Source: an uncultured Caldilinea sp. (GTDB taxonomy: Bacteria > Chloroflexota > Anaerolineae > Caldilineales > Caldilineaceae). Taken from it: a stretch of DNA of 32,454 nt. The notes under the pieces are model-generated. The model saw only the letters and a list, made by a program, of their open reading frames with translations. It had not been told where the DNA came from and made no database searches. The position numbers and the translations under genes are program-made. The DNA is taken from contig CALFWA010000284.1 in NCBI GenBank assembly GCA_937928035.1, positions 1 to 32,454 of the forward strand, read 5' to 3'. This document shows positions 1 through 21,091 of the stretch, piece after piece (the stretch's first letter is position 1; the number at the start of each line of letters is the position of its first letter).

Positions 1-1340
1 TGCGTCACACTGATGGCGGCGAGCGCCACTCGCTGCCGCTCGCCGACGCTGAGATCGCGCGGATAGGCGTCCATCTTGTCGTGCAGCTTCAAGCGGCGCA
101 GCAGCGCTGCAATTTTGCGCTCCTCCACATCCATTCTGTGGTTTCGCAGCGTCACCCTCAGCTCTTGCTCCACACTTTCGGCAAAGAGCAGGGTGTTGGG
201 GTCTTGCGGCAGATAGCCCACCTTGCGGCAGATGTCGGCGACCTGCTGGCCGGCGATATTTTGTCCGGCCACCTCGATGACACCGGCGTGCAGACGCACC
301 AGCCCTACCAGTGAACGCAGCAGGGTGGTCTTGCCTGCACCATTGCGTCCCATCAGCACGACAATCTCGCCCGCCCATAAGTCGAGATTAACGCTACGCA
401 GCACCTCTTGTTGGCCGAAGCGCACCTTGACCTCCCGCGCCCGAATGGAAGGCTCGCTGCAGCGCGCCGGTTGCAACTTTGACCGTTGTCTCCTCTGCTG
501 CATCATAGGCAGTTGCATTGCGCCGACGCTATGTTTTGCCAGCCAGGAGCGGCTGAAGCGCAGCCCCTCTTTAATGGTCAGCGGCAGCGGATGCCAATCG
601 AGCGCCTTGCTGAGCCTCACCAGCGGCGGCGCAAGCTCGATCCTTCCCATCATCGTGCGCACATCGTCGAACAGAACCGGTCCATCGTCGTCGGGTAAAT
701 AGAGAATGCTGTCTACATACGGCAGCACGCGCTCGAGCCGGTGTTCGGCCAGGATGATGGTCAAACCCAAGTCCTGGTTGAGCCGCACCAGCGAGTTCAG
801 AACATCTTCGGCGGACTTCGGGTCGAGCTGAGAGGTTGGTTCGTCCAGCGCCAGGATGGAAGGACGCAGCGCCAGCGCTGCGGCAATTGCCACACGCTGG
901 CGTTCTCCGCCGGAAAGCGTCTTGAGTGGACGGTTGCGCAGCGGAGTCAGATCGAGCAGGTCGAGCGTCTCCTCCACGCGCACGCGCATCTCCTGTCGCG
1001 GCATGGCGGCGTTTTCCAGGGCGAAAGCAATCTCATCCTCGACGATTTCGGTGACGAACTGCGCCTCTGGGTCTTGAAAGACAAAGCCGACGTGGCGACT
1101 GAGCACGCGGGGAGTCACGCTCACCGGGTCCAGCCCCGCCACATGGATGGCGCCGCGCAGAACGCCGCCGCTGAAGTGGGGCGTCAATCCGTTGAGGCAG
1201 CGCAACAACGTCGATTTGCCTGCGCCCGAAGGGCCGATCACCAGGATCAACTGCCCTTCCGGCAGCTCCAGAGAAACGTCGTTCAACGCCGGCGATGCTG
1301 CTTCTGGATAGGTGTAGGTGACATGCTCAAGGCGAATCAT
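1..1340 (-). CDS. Fused ECF transporter ATPase EcfA1-EcfA2 (3' end beyond window)
   Basis: This is the energising ATPase of an energy-coupling-factor vitamin importer, with two ABC domains in one chain. It starts MIRLEHVTYTYPEAASPAL at the ATG ending at 1340, 11 bases after the EcfT stop, and stays open to the window edge (about 446 residues visible). Domain 1 has Walker A GPSGAGKST, Q-loop region GFVFQDPEAQ, signature LSGGERQRVAIA and Walker B ILALDEPTSQLD. Domain 2 has Walker A GRNGAGKTT and Q-loop GYLPQDPNT, and the window ends just after a slightly deviant signature, LSVGERQRV. Most ECF systems use two separate ATPases; fused ones are known in several phyla. It is the last visible gene of the operon that begins with the cobalamin riboswitch, so the cargo is probably B12. 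The ABC assignment is certain; the ECF assignment rests on the adjacent T and S components. Confidence 0.93.
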   Translation of the reverse strand, partial: MIRLEHVTYTYPEAASPALNDVSLELPEGQLILVIGPSGAGKSTLLRCLNGLTPHFSGGVLRGAIHVAGLDPVSVTPRVLSRHVGFVFQDPEAQFVTEIVEDEIAFALENAAMPRQEMRVRVEETLDLLDLTPLRNRPLKTLSGGERQRVAIAAALALRPSILALDEPTSQLDPKSAEDVLNSLVRLNQDLGLTIILAEHRLERVLPYVDSILYLPDDDGPVLFDDVRTMMGRIELAPPLVRLSKALDWHPLPLTIKEGLRFSRSWLAKHSVGAMQLPMMQQRRQRSKLQPARCSEPSIRAREVKVRFGQQEVLRSVNLDLWAGEIVVLMGRNGAGKTTLLRSLVGLVRLHAGVIEVAGQNIAGQQVADICRKVGYLPQDPNTLLFAESVEQELRVTLRNHRMDVEERKIAALLRRLKLHDKMDAYPRDLSVGERQRVALAAISVT

Positions 1341-1351
1341 TGCGTTTCCCT

Positions 1352-2403
1352 TTACGAAAGAGCCGGCGCCAGCAGTCCCAGCGTCGCCAGCCCGATGCGC
1401 CAATCGAAAGCGGGCCAGCTCAGCGCCGGATACGGGTAATAAAAAAGCGTCTCCCGCTCGAAGAGCGGCAGCAGATAGGCGATCACCGTCACTCCCGCAG
1501 CGACCGTCACCAGCCAGTCGCGCGATCGCCATGGCTCTGGACGATAGACGGTGTGCGGATGGCGACGACCGGCGCGCCAGAGTCCTGTCAGTAGCAGGAA
1601 CACGCCGAACGCCAGCAACGCGGCCCCCGCCTCCTGCTGTCGCCAGACGATTTGCAGCAACCAGCCCGCAACGAGGCCGACAAAGCCGGTCAACGTCAGC
1701 ATCTGCGGCCAGCGATCGCGCGGCTCGACGCCGCCGGCGAAACCACGCGCCGTCATCGCCTCGGCGAGCTGCAGGGCGCGCTCCATGCCGCCTTCCAGCA
1801 GCGGAATCATCAACGGCAGCCAGCTGCGCACCCCGCGCAGCCGATGGCCGCGCACCGCCTGCGCCTCGCGAATCTGCTCGATCTGCTGCAAGGTGGTCGG
1901 GATGAACGAAACTGCGATCGACGTCACCACCGCGACCGGATAGAACGCGCGCGGGATGAGGCGCAGCAGCGAACGCACCGACGTCGCATGATTCAGCACG
2001 CTGAAGCCGAGGAAGAGGCTCACCAGCGCTGCGCCGTTGAGCGCACCGTAGGCCAGCGCTTCCAGCGTCCACACGCCCCCCAGCAGCGGAATCCATGACG
2101 GCAGCGTAAAGAGCGCGGTGACGCCGACGTGCACCATTGCCATGTTGAACAGCGCAGCCGTCGTGATGACCAGCAGGCTGAAGCGCACAGGCGAAAGCAA
2201 CGTCGCGTGGGACGGCTCAGATGGAGCTGCACAGCGCTGGCGCACAAATGCAACGCTGGCGATCATCAACCCCAGATACCAAGGATTGCGCGTCAGCGTG
2301 GCGATGGCCACGATTGCAACAGCCCAGGCCATCCATGCCATGGAATGGATGCTGCGCTGGGGGTGCGAAGCTGTGCGCCATGCGTTTGACGTCAATGCAC
2401 CCT

Positions 2404-2419
<16 letters not shown>
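1352..2419 (-). CDS. ECF transporter transmembrane component EcfT
   Basis: This is the membrane scaffold that couples the two ATPase domains to the substrate-binding S component. The protein is 355 residues from the ATG at 2419 (MDVSVKGALTSNAW). The frame is open further upstream, but that extension overlaps the S-component gene, so I rejected it. Hydrophobic segments lie around residues 25-60, 75-110 and 120-150, with another pair near the C-terminus (about 240-300). Between them are the two EcfT coupling motifs, seen as EAQAVRGHRLRG and EAMTARGF, the latter being the canonical A-R-G form. The start overlaps the end of the S-component gene by 16 bases, suggesting translational coupling. The C-terminal hydrophobic stretch makes it somewhat longer than the usual 260-280 residues. 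Confidence 0.9.
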
Positions 2420-3287
<868 letters not shown>

Positions 3288-3291
<4 letters not shown>

Positions 3292-4052
3292 GGGCGCCTC
3301 CGCGCGCTGCGGCGCAGCCACGCAATCAAAAGCGCCGCAACCGGCAACACCGCCACCGCGCCGAGCAGTGCGCCCACCGCTGCCACAGGTGACGGCACCA
3401 CAGAAACGGTCTCCTCGTTGTTTGCTGTGGCGCCCTCATACGTCTGACCGTCATCTCGTTGTTCGCCGGCCTCGCCGATGCTTTGTTCCCCTGCCCTGCT
3501 GTCTCCTGCGCCCTCGTCTGAAGTCTTCGGCTCTGAGATGAGCGTTGTCTGCTGCGTCGTGAGTGAAGGGGCGCAAATTTGCTCAAAGGTCATCGGCGGC
3601 GGGGGCTCCGCCCTTTCCCCGGCGCTCGCTCCCCAGCGCCAGCCCTCGACGTCGCCGTGACGCACAGTTGTGTTGCCCGCGCCGAGATTGCTGTACACCC
3701 ATTCGCCCCCTTTCAGCCGCCAATAAGACCAGTAGAGGCAGGGGCTGCTTTCACATTGACAGAAGCACGACTCTTTTGGAAAGTTGCAACCTTCGCCGTC
3801 GATACGGCAGACGGCGACGCCCATGGCTCCGGCCTCCATGGCCAGGTCGAGGCCGCTGCGCATGAGCACCTCTGCGCCGCTGAGCGAGGATTCATCGAAG
3901 GCCACGCAGCGCGCTGCGACGCTGCCGTCGCCGTGCGCGATCACCAGACCGGCGCGATTCCCCTCCTGGGCCATTGTAGGGGCGGACGCCAGCAGTGCAA
4001 GAATCACCGCTGCGCAATAGGCCAGACGACGCAAAAGAGAGACATGCGCCAT
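3288..4052 (-). CDS. Membrane-anchored transcobalamin-like (DUF4430-type) beta-domain protein
   Basis: A 254-residue exported protein. The chosen start is MAHVSLLRRLAYCAAVILAL at 4052, which gives a clean signal peptide ending near APTMAQ. In-frame sequence upstream encodes only the dispersed repeat and was excluded. Residues about 30-160 form a small domain. Its Cys- and Trp-rich part includes CRIDGEGCNFPKESCFCQC and then LYWSYWRLKGGEWVYSNLGA, and it ends in HGDVEGWRWGA. The 'YWSYW...G(D/A)xxEGWRWGA' pattern matches the bacterial DUF4430/transcobalamin C-terminal domain and closely parallels the neighbouring gene. A low-complexity Ser/Glu-rich linker (about 170-220) leads to one C-terminal transmembrane helix (VAAVGALLGAVAVLPVAALL) and an arginine-rich tail, so the domain would sit outside the cell tethered to the membrane. 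It is probably a cobalamin docking or hand-off protein for the ECF importer. That role is inferred from the riboswitch and neighbours. Confidence 0.78.
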
Positions 4053-4079
4053 GCCTGACGGCGTCACAGACGATGAAAA

Positions 4080-4165
4080 TCTCGCCGAATGCACCAGGCT
4101 TTTTGTTTTTCTTGGCGCTTTCGCCTCTTTGCGCCTTCGCGTTGAATCTATCTTCATATCGGCCG
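4080..4165 (-). repeat. Dispersed GCGCAAAG-type repeat, copy 1
   Basis: The gap between the two beta-domain genes holds a purine-rich segment on the minus strand. It contains GAAGGCGCAAAGAGGCGAAA followed by CGCCAAGAAAAACAAAAAG. The same type of sequence occurs near 8296-8395. It has no coding role here. It probably belongs to a small non-autonomous interspersed repeat family common in such genomes. Confidence 0.6.
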
Positions 4166-4226
4166 GTGCAGAATGAGCATGGTTGGCGTCCGCCACATCG
4201 CTGCAAAGTGCAACCTGCGTCCGGCG

Positions 4227-5645
4227 CTACTCCTGCTGTTCGAGCAGCAGTCGCAGCCTCCGGTCGGCGCAGAACTCCAGCTCGCGCACTGCAATGGGAT
4301 GGCTGCGCCCCAAGAGCGCAGGCACGGCCTGCGCCGTCGCCAATAGGTTGGCGCCAGTTTCCGGCTGCCACTCGAAAGCGCCCTCAGGTAGCTGCAGGCT
4401 GAGCAAGAAATCGAAGGGCGTGGCGCCGTTCTTCGTCCAGTCCTCGCCGGCTGGGTCGCCGCCGGCGGCGAGGATCGCCTGGATCACGTAGGCGGTCGAG
4501 TTGGCGTCGGCGCCGTATTCGGGCGTCTTCGGGTCGTAGACAAAACCGCCGTTGTCCTGTTGGGCGTTGGCGAGGAAGGCAAGCGCCTGTGCAATCGCCG
4601 GAGAATCGGCAGACTCTCCGGCGGCGATCAGCGCCTGAACCGCCAACGCCGTGGTGTTGGTGTCGGTTCCGAAGCCGGCCTGCCACTCCCAGCCCCCGTC
4701 CTCCTGTTGTTGCGCTTTTAAGAAGTCCACGGCGTCGGCGGGGATCGCCTCGTCGACAGCCGCTGCGCCGAGGATCGCCCAGGCGTTCGGGCCGCTGTCC
4801 GCTGCGTAGGCGCCGAGCGTTTCGCTGTAATGGAAGGAGGGTTTCACCGTGCGCGCAGGGCGGCAGGCGTCGGCTGCGGCGAAGGCGACGGCCAGCTTGC
4901 CGGCGGGCGCTGCGCCGCTGAAGCTGTAGCTGCGCGCCCGCGGCAGAAGATAGGCGTCAAGCGAGTGCCCATCGCCCTCCGCTCGCCAGTCTTCCGGGCG
5001 CTCATGGTTGGCGCCCAACGCCATCAAGACCTCTACGGCGCTGCTGAAGCTCTCGCCGAAGCCGCCGGTCTCAGGGTCTTGCTGAGTGCGCAGCCACGCC
5101 AGTGCGCGCGCCGCGGCCAGCGTCCGGTCGGGTGGCATCTGCGCGCTACCGAAAGCGCCCCAACGCCACCCCTCGATGGCGCCGGTCTGGGAGATCACCG
5201 AGGAGGCGGCGCCTACGGGGTAGCTCTGCCAGCTCTCTCCATCCCAGAAGTTGTAGCTCCAGAACAGCTCCGGATTGCAGAAGCAATCGTCCGCCGGGCA
5301 TCCGACTCCTTCGATGGCGCACACAGCCGGGCCGAAGGAAGTTTCGGCGACGGTGACATCCAGCCCGGACGCTTTCAGAGCCTCCAACCCGGAGATGGGC
5401 GCGTCGAATTCGACCTCGCGGACGACGCTGCGGCGGTCATCGAACTGTACGACGATGGCAGCCGTGTTGACCGTCTCAGTCTGCGCCGCCCTTGCGCCAA
5501 TCTCCTCGCTTGCGAAAATCACTGTGCGAGCGGCTGCATGGGTGACGGCGAAGACTGCGGCTGCAGGAGAGAGCAGCCACAGCGTCGCACCGACCAGTAC
5601 GACGGGCAGAAGCGTTGCGATTGACAATAATGTTTGCCGTTTCAT
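4227..5645 (-). CDS. Secreted B12-carrier-like protein: DUF4430-type beta domain plus alpha/alpha-barrel repeats
   Basis: A 472-residue exported protein, first gene after the cobalamin riboswitch. The start MKRQTLLSIATLLPVVLVGA at 5645 follows a strong AGGAGAAGG ribosome site and gives a signal sequence. Residues about 60-165 are a transcobalamin/DUF4430-like domain: CAIEGVGCPADDCFCN, ELFWSYNFWDGESWQSYPVG, then GAIEGWRWGA. Residues about 175-450 are repeats of a prenyltransferase/terpenoid-cyclase-type alpha/alpha barrel with QxxxGGF/W motifs: QQDPETGGFGE, QQQEDGGWEW, QQDNGGFVYD. I see no DxDD cyclase acid motif, so it is probably not a cyclase. Vertebrate intrinsic factor and transcobalamin combine the same two folds, barrel first and beta domain last; here the order is reversed. 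It likely captures cobalamin outside the cell for the ECF importer. Domain identities are fairly secure; the ligand is inferred from the riboswitch. Confidence 0.85.
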   Translation of the reverse strand: MKRQTLLSIATLLPVVLVGATLWLLSPAAAVFAVTHAAARTVIFASEEIGARAAQTETVNTAAIVVQFDDRRSVVREVEFDAPISGLEALKASGLDVTVAETSFGPAVCAIEGVGCPADDCFCNPELFWSYNFWDGESWQSYPVGAASSVISQTGAIEGWRWGAFGSAQMPPDRTLAAARALAWLRTQQDPETGGFGESFSSAVEVLMALGANHERPEDWRAEGDGHSLDAYLLPRARSYSFSGAAPAGKLAVAFAAADACRPARTVKPSFHYSETLGAYAADSGPNAWAILGAAAVDEAIPADAVDFLKAQQQEDGGWEWQAGFGTDTNTTALAVQALIAAGESADSPAIAQALAFLANAQQDNGGFVYDPKTPEYGADANSTAYVIQAILAAGGDPAGEDWTKNGATPFDFLLSLQLPEGAFEWQPETGANLLATAQAVPALLGRSHPIAVRELEFCADRRLRLLLEQQE

Positions 5646-5745
5646 CCTTCTCCTCACGCTTTCTTTTGCCGTTGTTCCACACACGAATCAGCGCCGCCCT
5701 TCCCAACGATAAACGGACAGGTGCGGCGCCGGGCAATGTTTTGAT

Positions 5746-5785
<40 letters not shown>

Positions 5786-5834
5786 TAAGGCTGATCGACG
5801 GCGCACCCCACTCCACGAGGGTTGACACGTCCAT

Positions 5835-5952
<118 letters not shown>

Positions 5953-5975
5953 AGCAATTATTCAATTGGCTATCC

Positions 5976-6005
5976 AGTATATGTCGGCCGCGCAGCGCTT
6001 GTCAA
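5976..6005 (-). promoter_or_regulatory. Sigma-70-type promoter of the B12 uptake operon
   Basis: On the minus strand, TTGACA (6000-6005) and TATACT (5976-5981) are separated by 18 bases. Transcription would begin near 5969, just ahead of the riboswitch. It lies about 20 bases beyond the stop of the Fur-family gene. Confidence 0.8.
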
Positions 6006-6025
6006 TCTTGCGAGACCGTCTCCAG

Positions 6026-6457
<432 letters not shown>

Positions 6458-6502
6458 GAATCTATCATATCACGGATTGCGAAAGTTCGTCTAAAAAATT
6501 TC

Positions 6503-6514
6503 AATTGCGCAATT
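6503..6514. promoter_or_regulatory. AT-rich palindrome, candidate operator between fur-family gene and transporter
   Basis: AATTGCGCAATT is a perfect 12-bp palindrome embedded in A/T runs, in the divergent intergenic region 46 bases from the regulator start. Its position suits autoregulation by the Fur-family protein, but it is not a clear match to a canonical Fur or Zur box. Confidence 0.4.
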
Positions 6515-6566
6515 TTTCATTTTTTGGTAGGGTGTAAGCGAGCAACCAGGATCAATTCCACATGGA

Positions 6567-6572
6567 AAGGAG
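6567..6572 (+). promoter_or_regulatory. Ribosome binding site that decides the SBP start
   Basis: AAGGAG lies 7 bases before the ATG at 6580. It falls inside the coding frame that would result from the earlier ATG at 6562, so 6580 is the better start. Confidence 0.75.
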
Positions 6573-6579
6573 CAACCCC

Positions 6580-8259
<1,680 letters not shown>

Positions 8260-8289
8260 GAAGGGCGTCATCTTATTCCCTGAAACTGT

Positions 8290-8395
8290 TCCAGGAAAGA
8301 GAGGGAACGCAAAGGCGCAAGGCTGCAGACGCAAAGTCCGGTCTGCTTTTTCTTCTTGGCTTTACGTCCTTGCGTCTTTGCGCCCCTTTCTGCTG
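8290..8395. repeat. Dispersed GCGCAAAG-type repeat, copy 2 (imperfect inverted pair)
   Basis: This non-coding stretch has a left arm with ACGCAAAGGCGCAAGGCTGC and a right arm with TTACGTCCTTGCGTCTTTGC. The arms are roughly inverted copies around TTTTTCTTCTTGG. The right arm resembles the sequence at 4080-4165. It separates the binding-protein and permease genes and could fold as an RNA hairpin that partly terminates or stabilises the transcript. Confidence 0.65.
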
Positions 8396-8400
8396 ACTAT

Positions 8401-8432
8401 CTTTTTGTGACATAAGCTTTTTGTGACATAAG
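8401..8432 (+). repeat. Perfect tandem duplication of a 16-bp unit
   Basis: CTTTTTGTGACATAAG occurs twice in direct succession (8401-8416 and 8417-8432), 28 bases before the permease start. No known regulator site was recognised. Confidence 0.85.
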
Positions 8433-8459
8433 ACGGGCTTTGGGCGAGACAAGACGGGT

Positions 8460-9758
<1,299 letters not shown>

Positions 9759-9762
9759 CATC

Positions 9763-9768
9763 AGGAGG
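9763..9768 (+). promoter_or_regulatory. Ribosome binding site supporting a TTG start
   Basis: AGGAGG lies 6 bases before the TTG at 9775. The earlier in-frame TTG at 9751 overlaps the preceding gene and lacks such a site. The next ATG (9802) is also without one. Confidence 0.7.
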
Positions 9769-9774
9769 CGCCTT

Positions 9775-10701
<927 letters not shown>

Positions 10702-10776
10702 GCAAACATGATTGCCGGATTGTTTTGTTAAAAAACACCAAGTCTCCGGGAAGGTTCGCAGCCAGACCGGGGATCG

Positions 10777-12909
<2,133 letters not shown>

Positions 12910-13025
12910 GAAGTTGCCTCCGGCGCTTTCCAGAAAGCTGCAGCTCGCAGCCGCAGACCCTTAGCAGATCCAATAGCCGCAGGAAAATTTGCATGCAGAG
13001 CCTCCTCCACAAATCTCAACGCAAT

Positions 13026-13047
13026 CTTATCGGACTCAGTCGATAAG
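13026..13047. promoter_or_regulatory. Inverted repeat upstream of the DeoR-family gene
   Basis: CTTATCG (13026-13032) and CGATAAG (13041-13047) form a perfect 7-bp inverted repeat with an 8-base spacer, 55 bases before the start of the repressor gene. It is a candidate operator for autoregulation. There is no T-run, so it is not an intrinsic terminator for the upstream ATPase gene. Confidence 0.45.
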
Positions 13048-13101
13048 AGGCGATGAGATGCATTTGACAGGCGTCGCTGTTTATGCAAAAATCGAAAGCA
13101 A

Positions 13102-13911
<810 letters not shown>

Positions 13912-13991
13912 TCGAGTCGCGCGTTTGACAATGCAAAGCCATAAAATTTGAGGCAAAGGCCATAACGTGAAGTTAACCCAAAGCTGGTAGA

Positions 13992-14023
13992 CTTGAACGA
14001 TATGAAAAACACTATCGTTCAAG
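13992..14023. promoter_or_regulatory. Perfect 10-bp inverted repeat ahead of the HAD phosphatase gene
   Basis: CTTGAACGAT (13992-14001) and ATCGTTCAAG (14014-14023) flank a 12-base spacer and end 19 bases before the ATG. As DNA it could be the DeoR operator; as RNA it would be a stable hairpin next to the ribosome site. Confidence 0.55.
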
Positions 14024-14042
14024 AACTTCACGGAGCAGGAAA

Positions 14043-14807
<765 letters not shown>

Positions 14808-14925
14808 GGGGAGATGATTTGCAGCGGTGGTTCGTGGTGCGCATTCCGTGAGGATTCGCCTGCGCGCCTCGAACCCTGGAACCCCTATGAGCGATTCAGT
14901 GTGAACAAAAAGCAGGAGAGAATCC

Positions 14926-16334
<1,409 letters not shown>

Positions 16335-16339
16335 GCAAC

Positions 16340-16455
16340 GTGGTGGGTGTTGCGTGTTTCGTGATGAGAACCGAACAAGCAATATGTAATACGCACTACG
16401 CAACACCCAATCACGCAGCGCGCAGTACGGAACACCCAATTGCGTAACATGAAAG
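16340..16455. repeat. Dispersed GTGTTGCGTG-type repeat, copy 1
   Basis: The E2-E1 gap contains GGGTGTTGCGT (16345-16355) and its inverted copy ACGCAACACCC (16398-16408), with further partial copies (ACGCACTACGCAACACCC, GTACGGAACACCCAATTGCG). Similar sequence recurs at 21004-21070 and 22463-22480. It could form a hairpin in the E2-E1 transcript. Confidence 0.7.
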
Positions 16456-16464
16456 AAGCCGACT

Positions 16465-18927
<2,463 letters not shown>

Positions 18928-18940
18928 CCACCCTGCGCCC

Positions 18941-19765
18941 ATGGTTCGCGTGCATCACAGCAACGGGGTCATCACCTACGTCTTCGAGCAACTGGCGGGC
19001 GCGCCCGTCGCTGCGCACGTCTCCACGCGCCACGGCGGCGTCAGCCCAGAGCCGTGGCGCAGCCTCAACTTCAGCGTGGCGCGAGGGGATGCGCCCGAAC
19101 GCGTGCAGGAAAATCGCAGGCGGTTGGCCGCCGCCCTGGGTGTCAACGCAGGCGACATGGTGCACTGTCGCCAGGTGCACGGCGTGGGCGTGACCAGGGT
19201 GGGCTGGGAGCACGCCGGCGCAGTGATCGACGGCTGCGATGGGCTTATCACCGACGCCATCGGGCTGCCGCTCAGCCTCGTCTTCGCCGACTGCGCGCCG
19301 ATTCTCATCTACGACCCGGATCATCACGCCCTGGGCGTCGTTCATGCTGGCTGGCGCGGCGCACTCGCAGGCGCTGCGCCAGCGCTGTTGCGCGCCATGC
19401 AGCGCGCCTACGGCTCCGACCCCGCGCGCGTGCTGGCCTGCATCGGCCCGAGCATCGGCCCGGAAAGTTACGAGGTGGGGCCGGAAGTCGCTGCGCTGGT
19501 GCAGGCGCGGCTACCCAACCCCGCCGCAGCGCTCCACCATCCCAACGGCGTACATCGCAATCCTCACCTGAACCTATGGGATGTCAATCTCCAACTGCTG
19601 GTCGAAGCAGGCGTTGACCCTCGCCACGTCGAGATCAGCGGCATCGACACCGCGCGCAACACGCAGGACTTTTTCAGCCACCGCGCCGAGAAAGGACGCT
19701 GCGGATTGTTCTGCATGGTGGCCTGGCTTCTGGCCGACTCACCTCATGCGCCTTTAGCTGAATAA
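18941..19765 (+). CDS. YfiH/LACC1-family purine nucleoside phosphorylase/deaminase ('polyphenol oxidase')
   Basis: A 274-residue protein of the multicopper-oxidase-like COG1496 family, whose members act on adenosine, inosine and related nucleosides. The start MVRVHHSNGVITYVFEQ at 18941 lies 13 bases after the E1 stop; a longer in-frame reading runs into E1 and is rejected. The metal/active-site residues are in place: RQVHGVGV, ADCAPILIYD and VHAGWRGALAG, with the C-terminal ISGIDTARNTQDFFSHR also typical. Members of the family were long annotated as laccases. Its link with the dehydrogenase genes is probably only co-transcription. Confidence 0.92.
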   Translation: MVRVHHSNGVITYVFEQLAGAPVAAHVSTRHGGVSPEPWRSLNFSVARGDAPERVQENRRRLAAALGVNAGDMVHCRQVHGVGVTRVGWEHAGAVIDGCDGLITDAIGLPLSLVFADCAPILIYDPDHHALGVVHAGWRGALAGAAPALLRAMQRAYGSDPARVLACIGPSIGPESYEVGPEVAALVQARLPNPAAALHHPNGVHRNPHLNLWDVNLQLLVEAGVDPRHVEISGIDTARNTQDFFSHRAEKGRCGLFCMVAWLLADSPHAPLAE

Positions 19766-19849
19766 AAGCGCTACCGCCATAGCCTGCCCTTGCACCCAAA
19801 ATAAATCCAGCACCTCTCCCAACACCCTGTTCCTTCAAAAAATTCACCC

Positions 19850-19878
19850 TTGACAACCCTTCTCAGATCGTCTATATT
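19850..19878 (+). promoter_or_regulatory. Consensus sigma-70 promoter of the FtsK-like gene
   Basis: TTGACA (19850-19855) and TATATT (19873-19878) have the optimal 17-base spacing. The expected start near 19885 coincides with the SOS-type palindrome. Confidence 0.85.
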
Positions 19879-19885
19879 TCTGGTA

Positions 19886-19901
19886 TAGAACGTTTGTTCT
19901 A
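19886..19901. promoter_or_regulatory. LexA/SOS-type operator
   Basis: TAGAACGTTTGTTCTA is a palindrome with 6-bp arms around GTTT, matching the GAAC-N4-GTTC core of the Gram-positive type SOS box. It lies immediately after the -10 box, where a repressor would block transcription. LexA is not in this window, so binding is inferred. Confidence 0.7.
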
Positions 19902-19925
19902 CTCTTCGGATGGAATGACGACGCA

Positions 19926-20993
<1,068 letters not shown>

Positions 20994-21003
20994 AAAGATG
21001 TAC

Positions 21004-21070
21004 GTGGTTCGTGTTGCGTGTTTCATGAAAAGGCACGGTGTATGCAACACGAATCATGCAACACGCGACA
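21004..21070. repeat. Dispersed GTGTTGCGTG-type repeat, copy 2
   Basis: TTCGTGTTGC (21008-21017) is inverted as GCAACACGAA (21044-21053), and a further ATGCAACACGC follows. Same family as 16340-16455. It lies between the FtsK-like gene and the small membrane protein gene. Confidence 0.7.
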
Positions 21071-21091
21071 GATTCAAAGGAGCAAATACAC

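Noticed and set aside
4053..4196. N-terminal extension of the anchored beta-domain protein
   Set aside because: The extension encodes the dispersed repeat and would bury the signal peptide.
12927..12940. Small hairpin GCTTTC/GAAAGC after the double ATPase as a terminator
   Set aside because: Short stem, minimal loop and no T-run.
13925..13947. TTGACA and TAAAAT between the DeoR and HAD genes as a promoter
   Set aside because: The spacer is only 11 bases, too short for a sigma-70 promoter.
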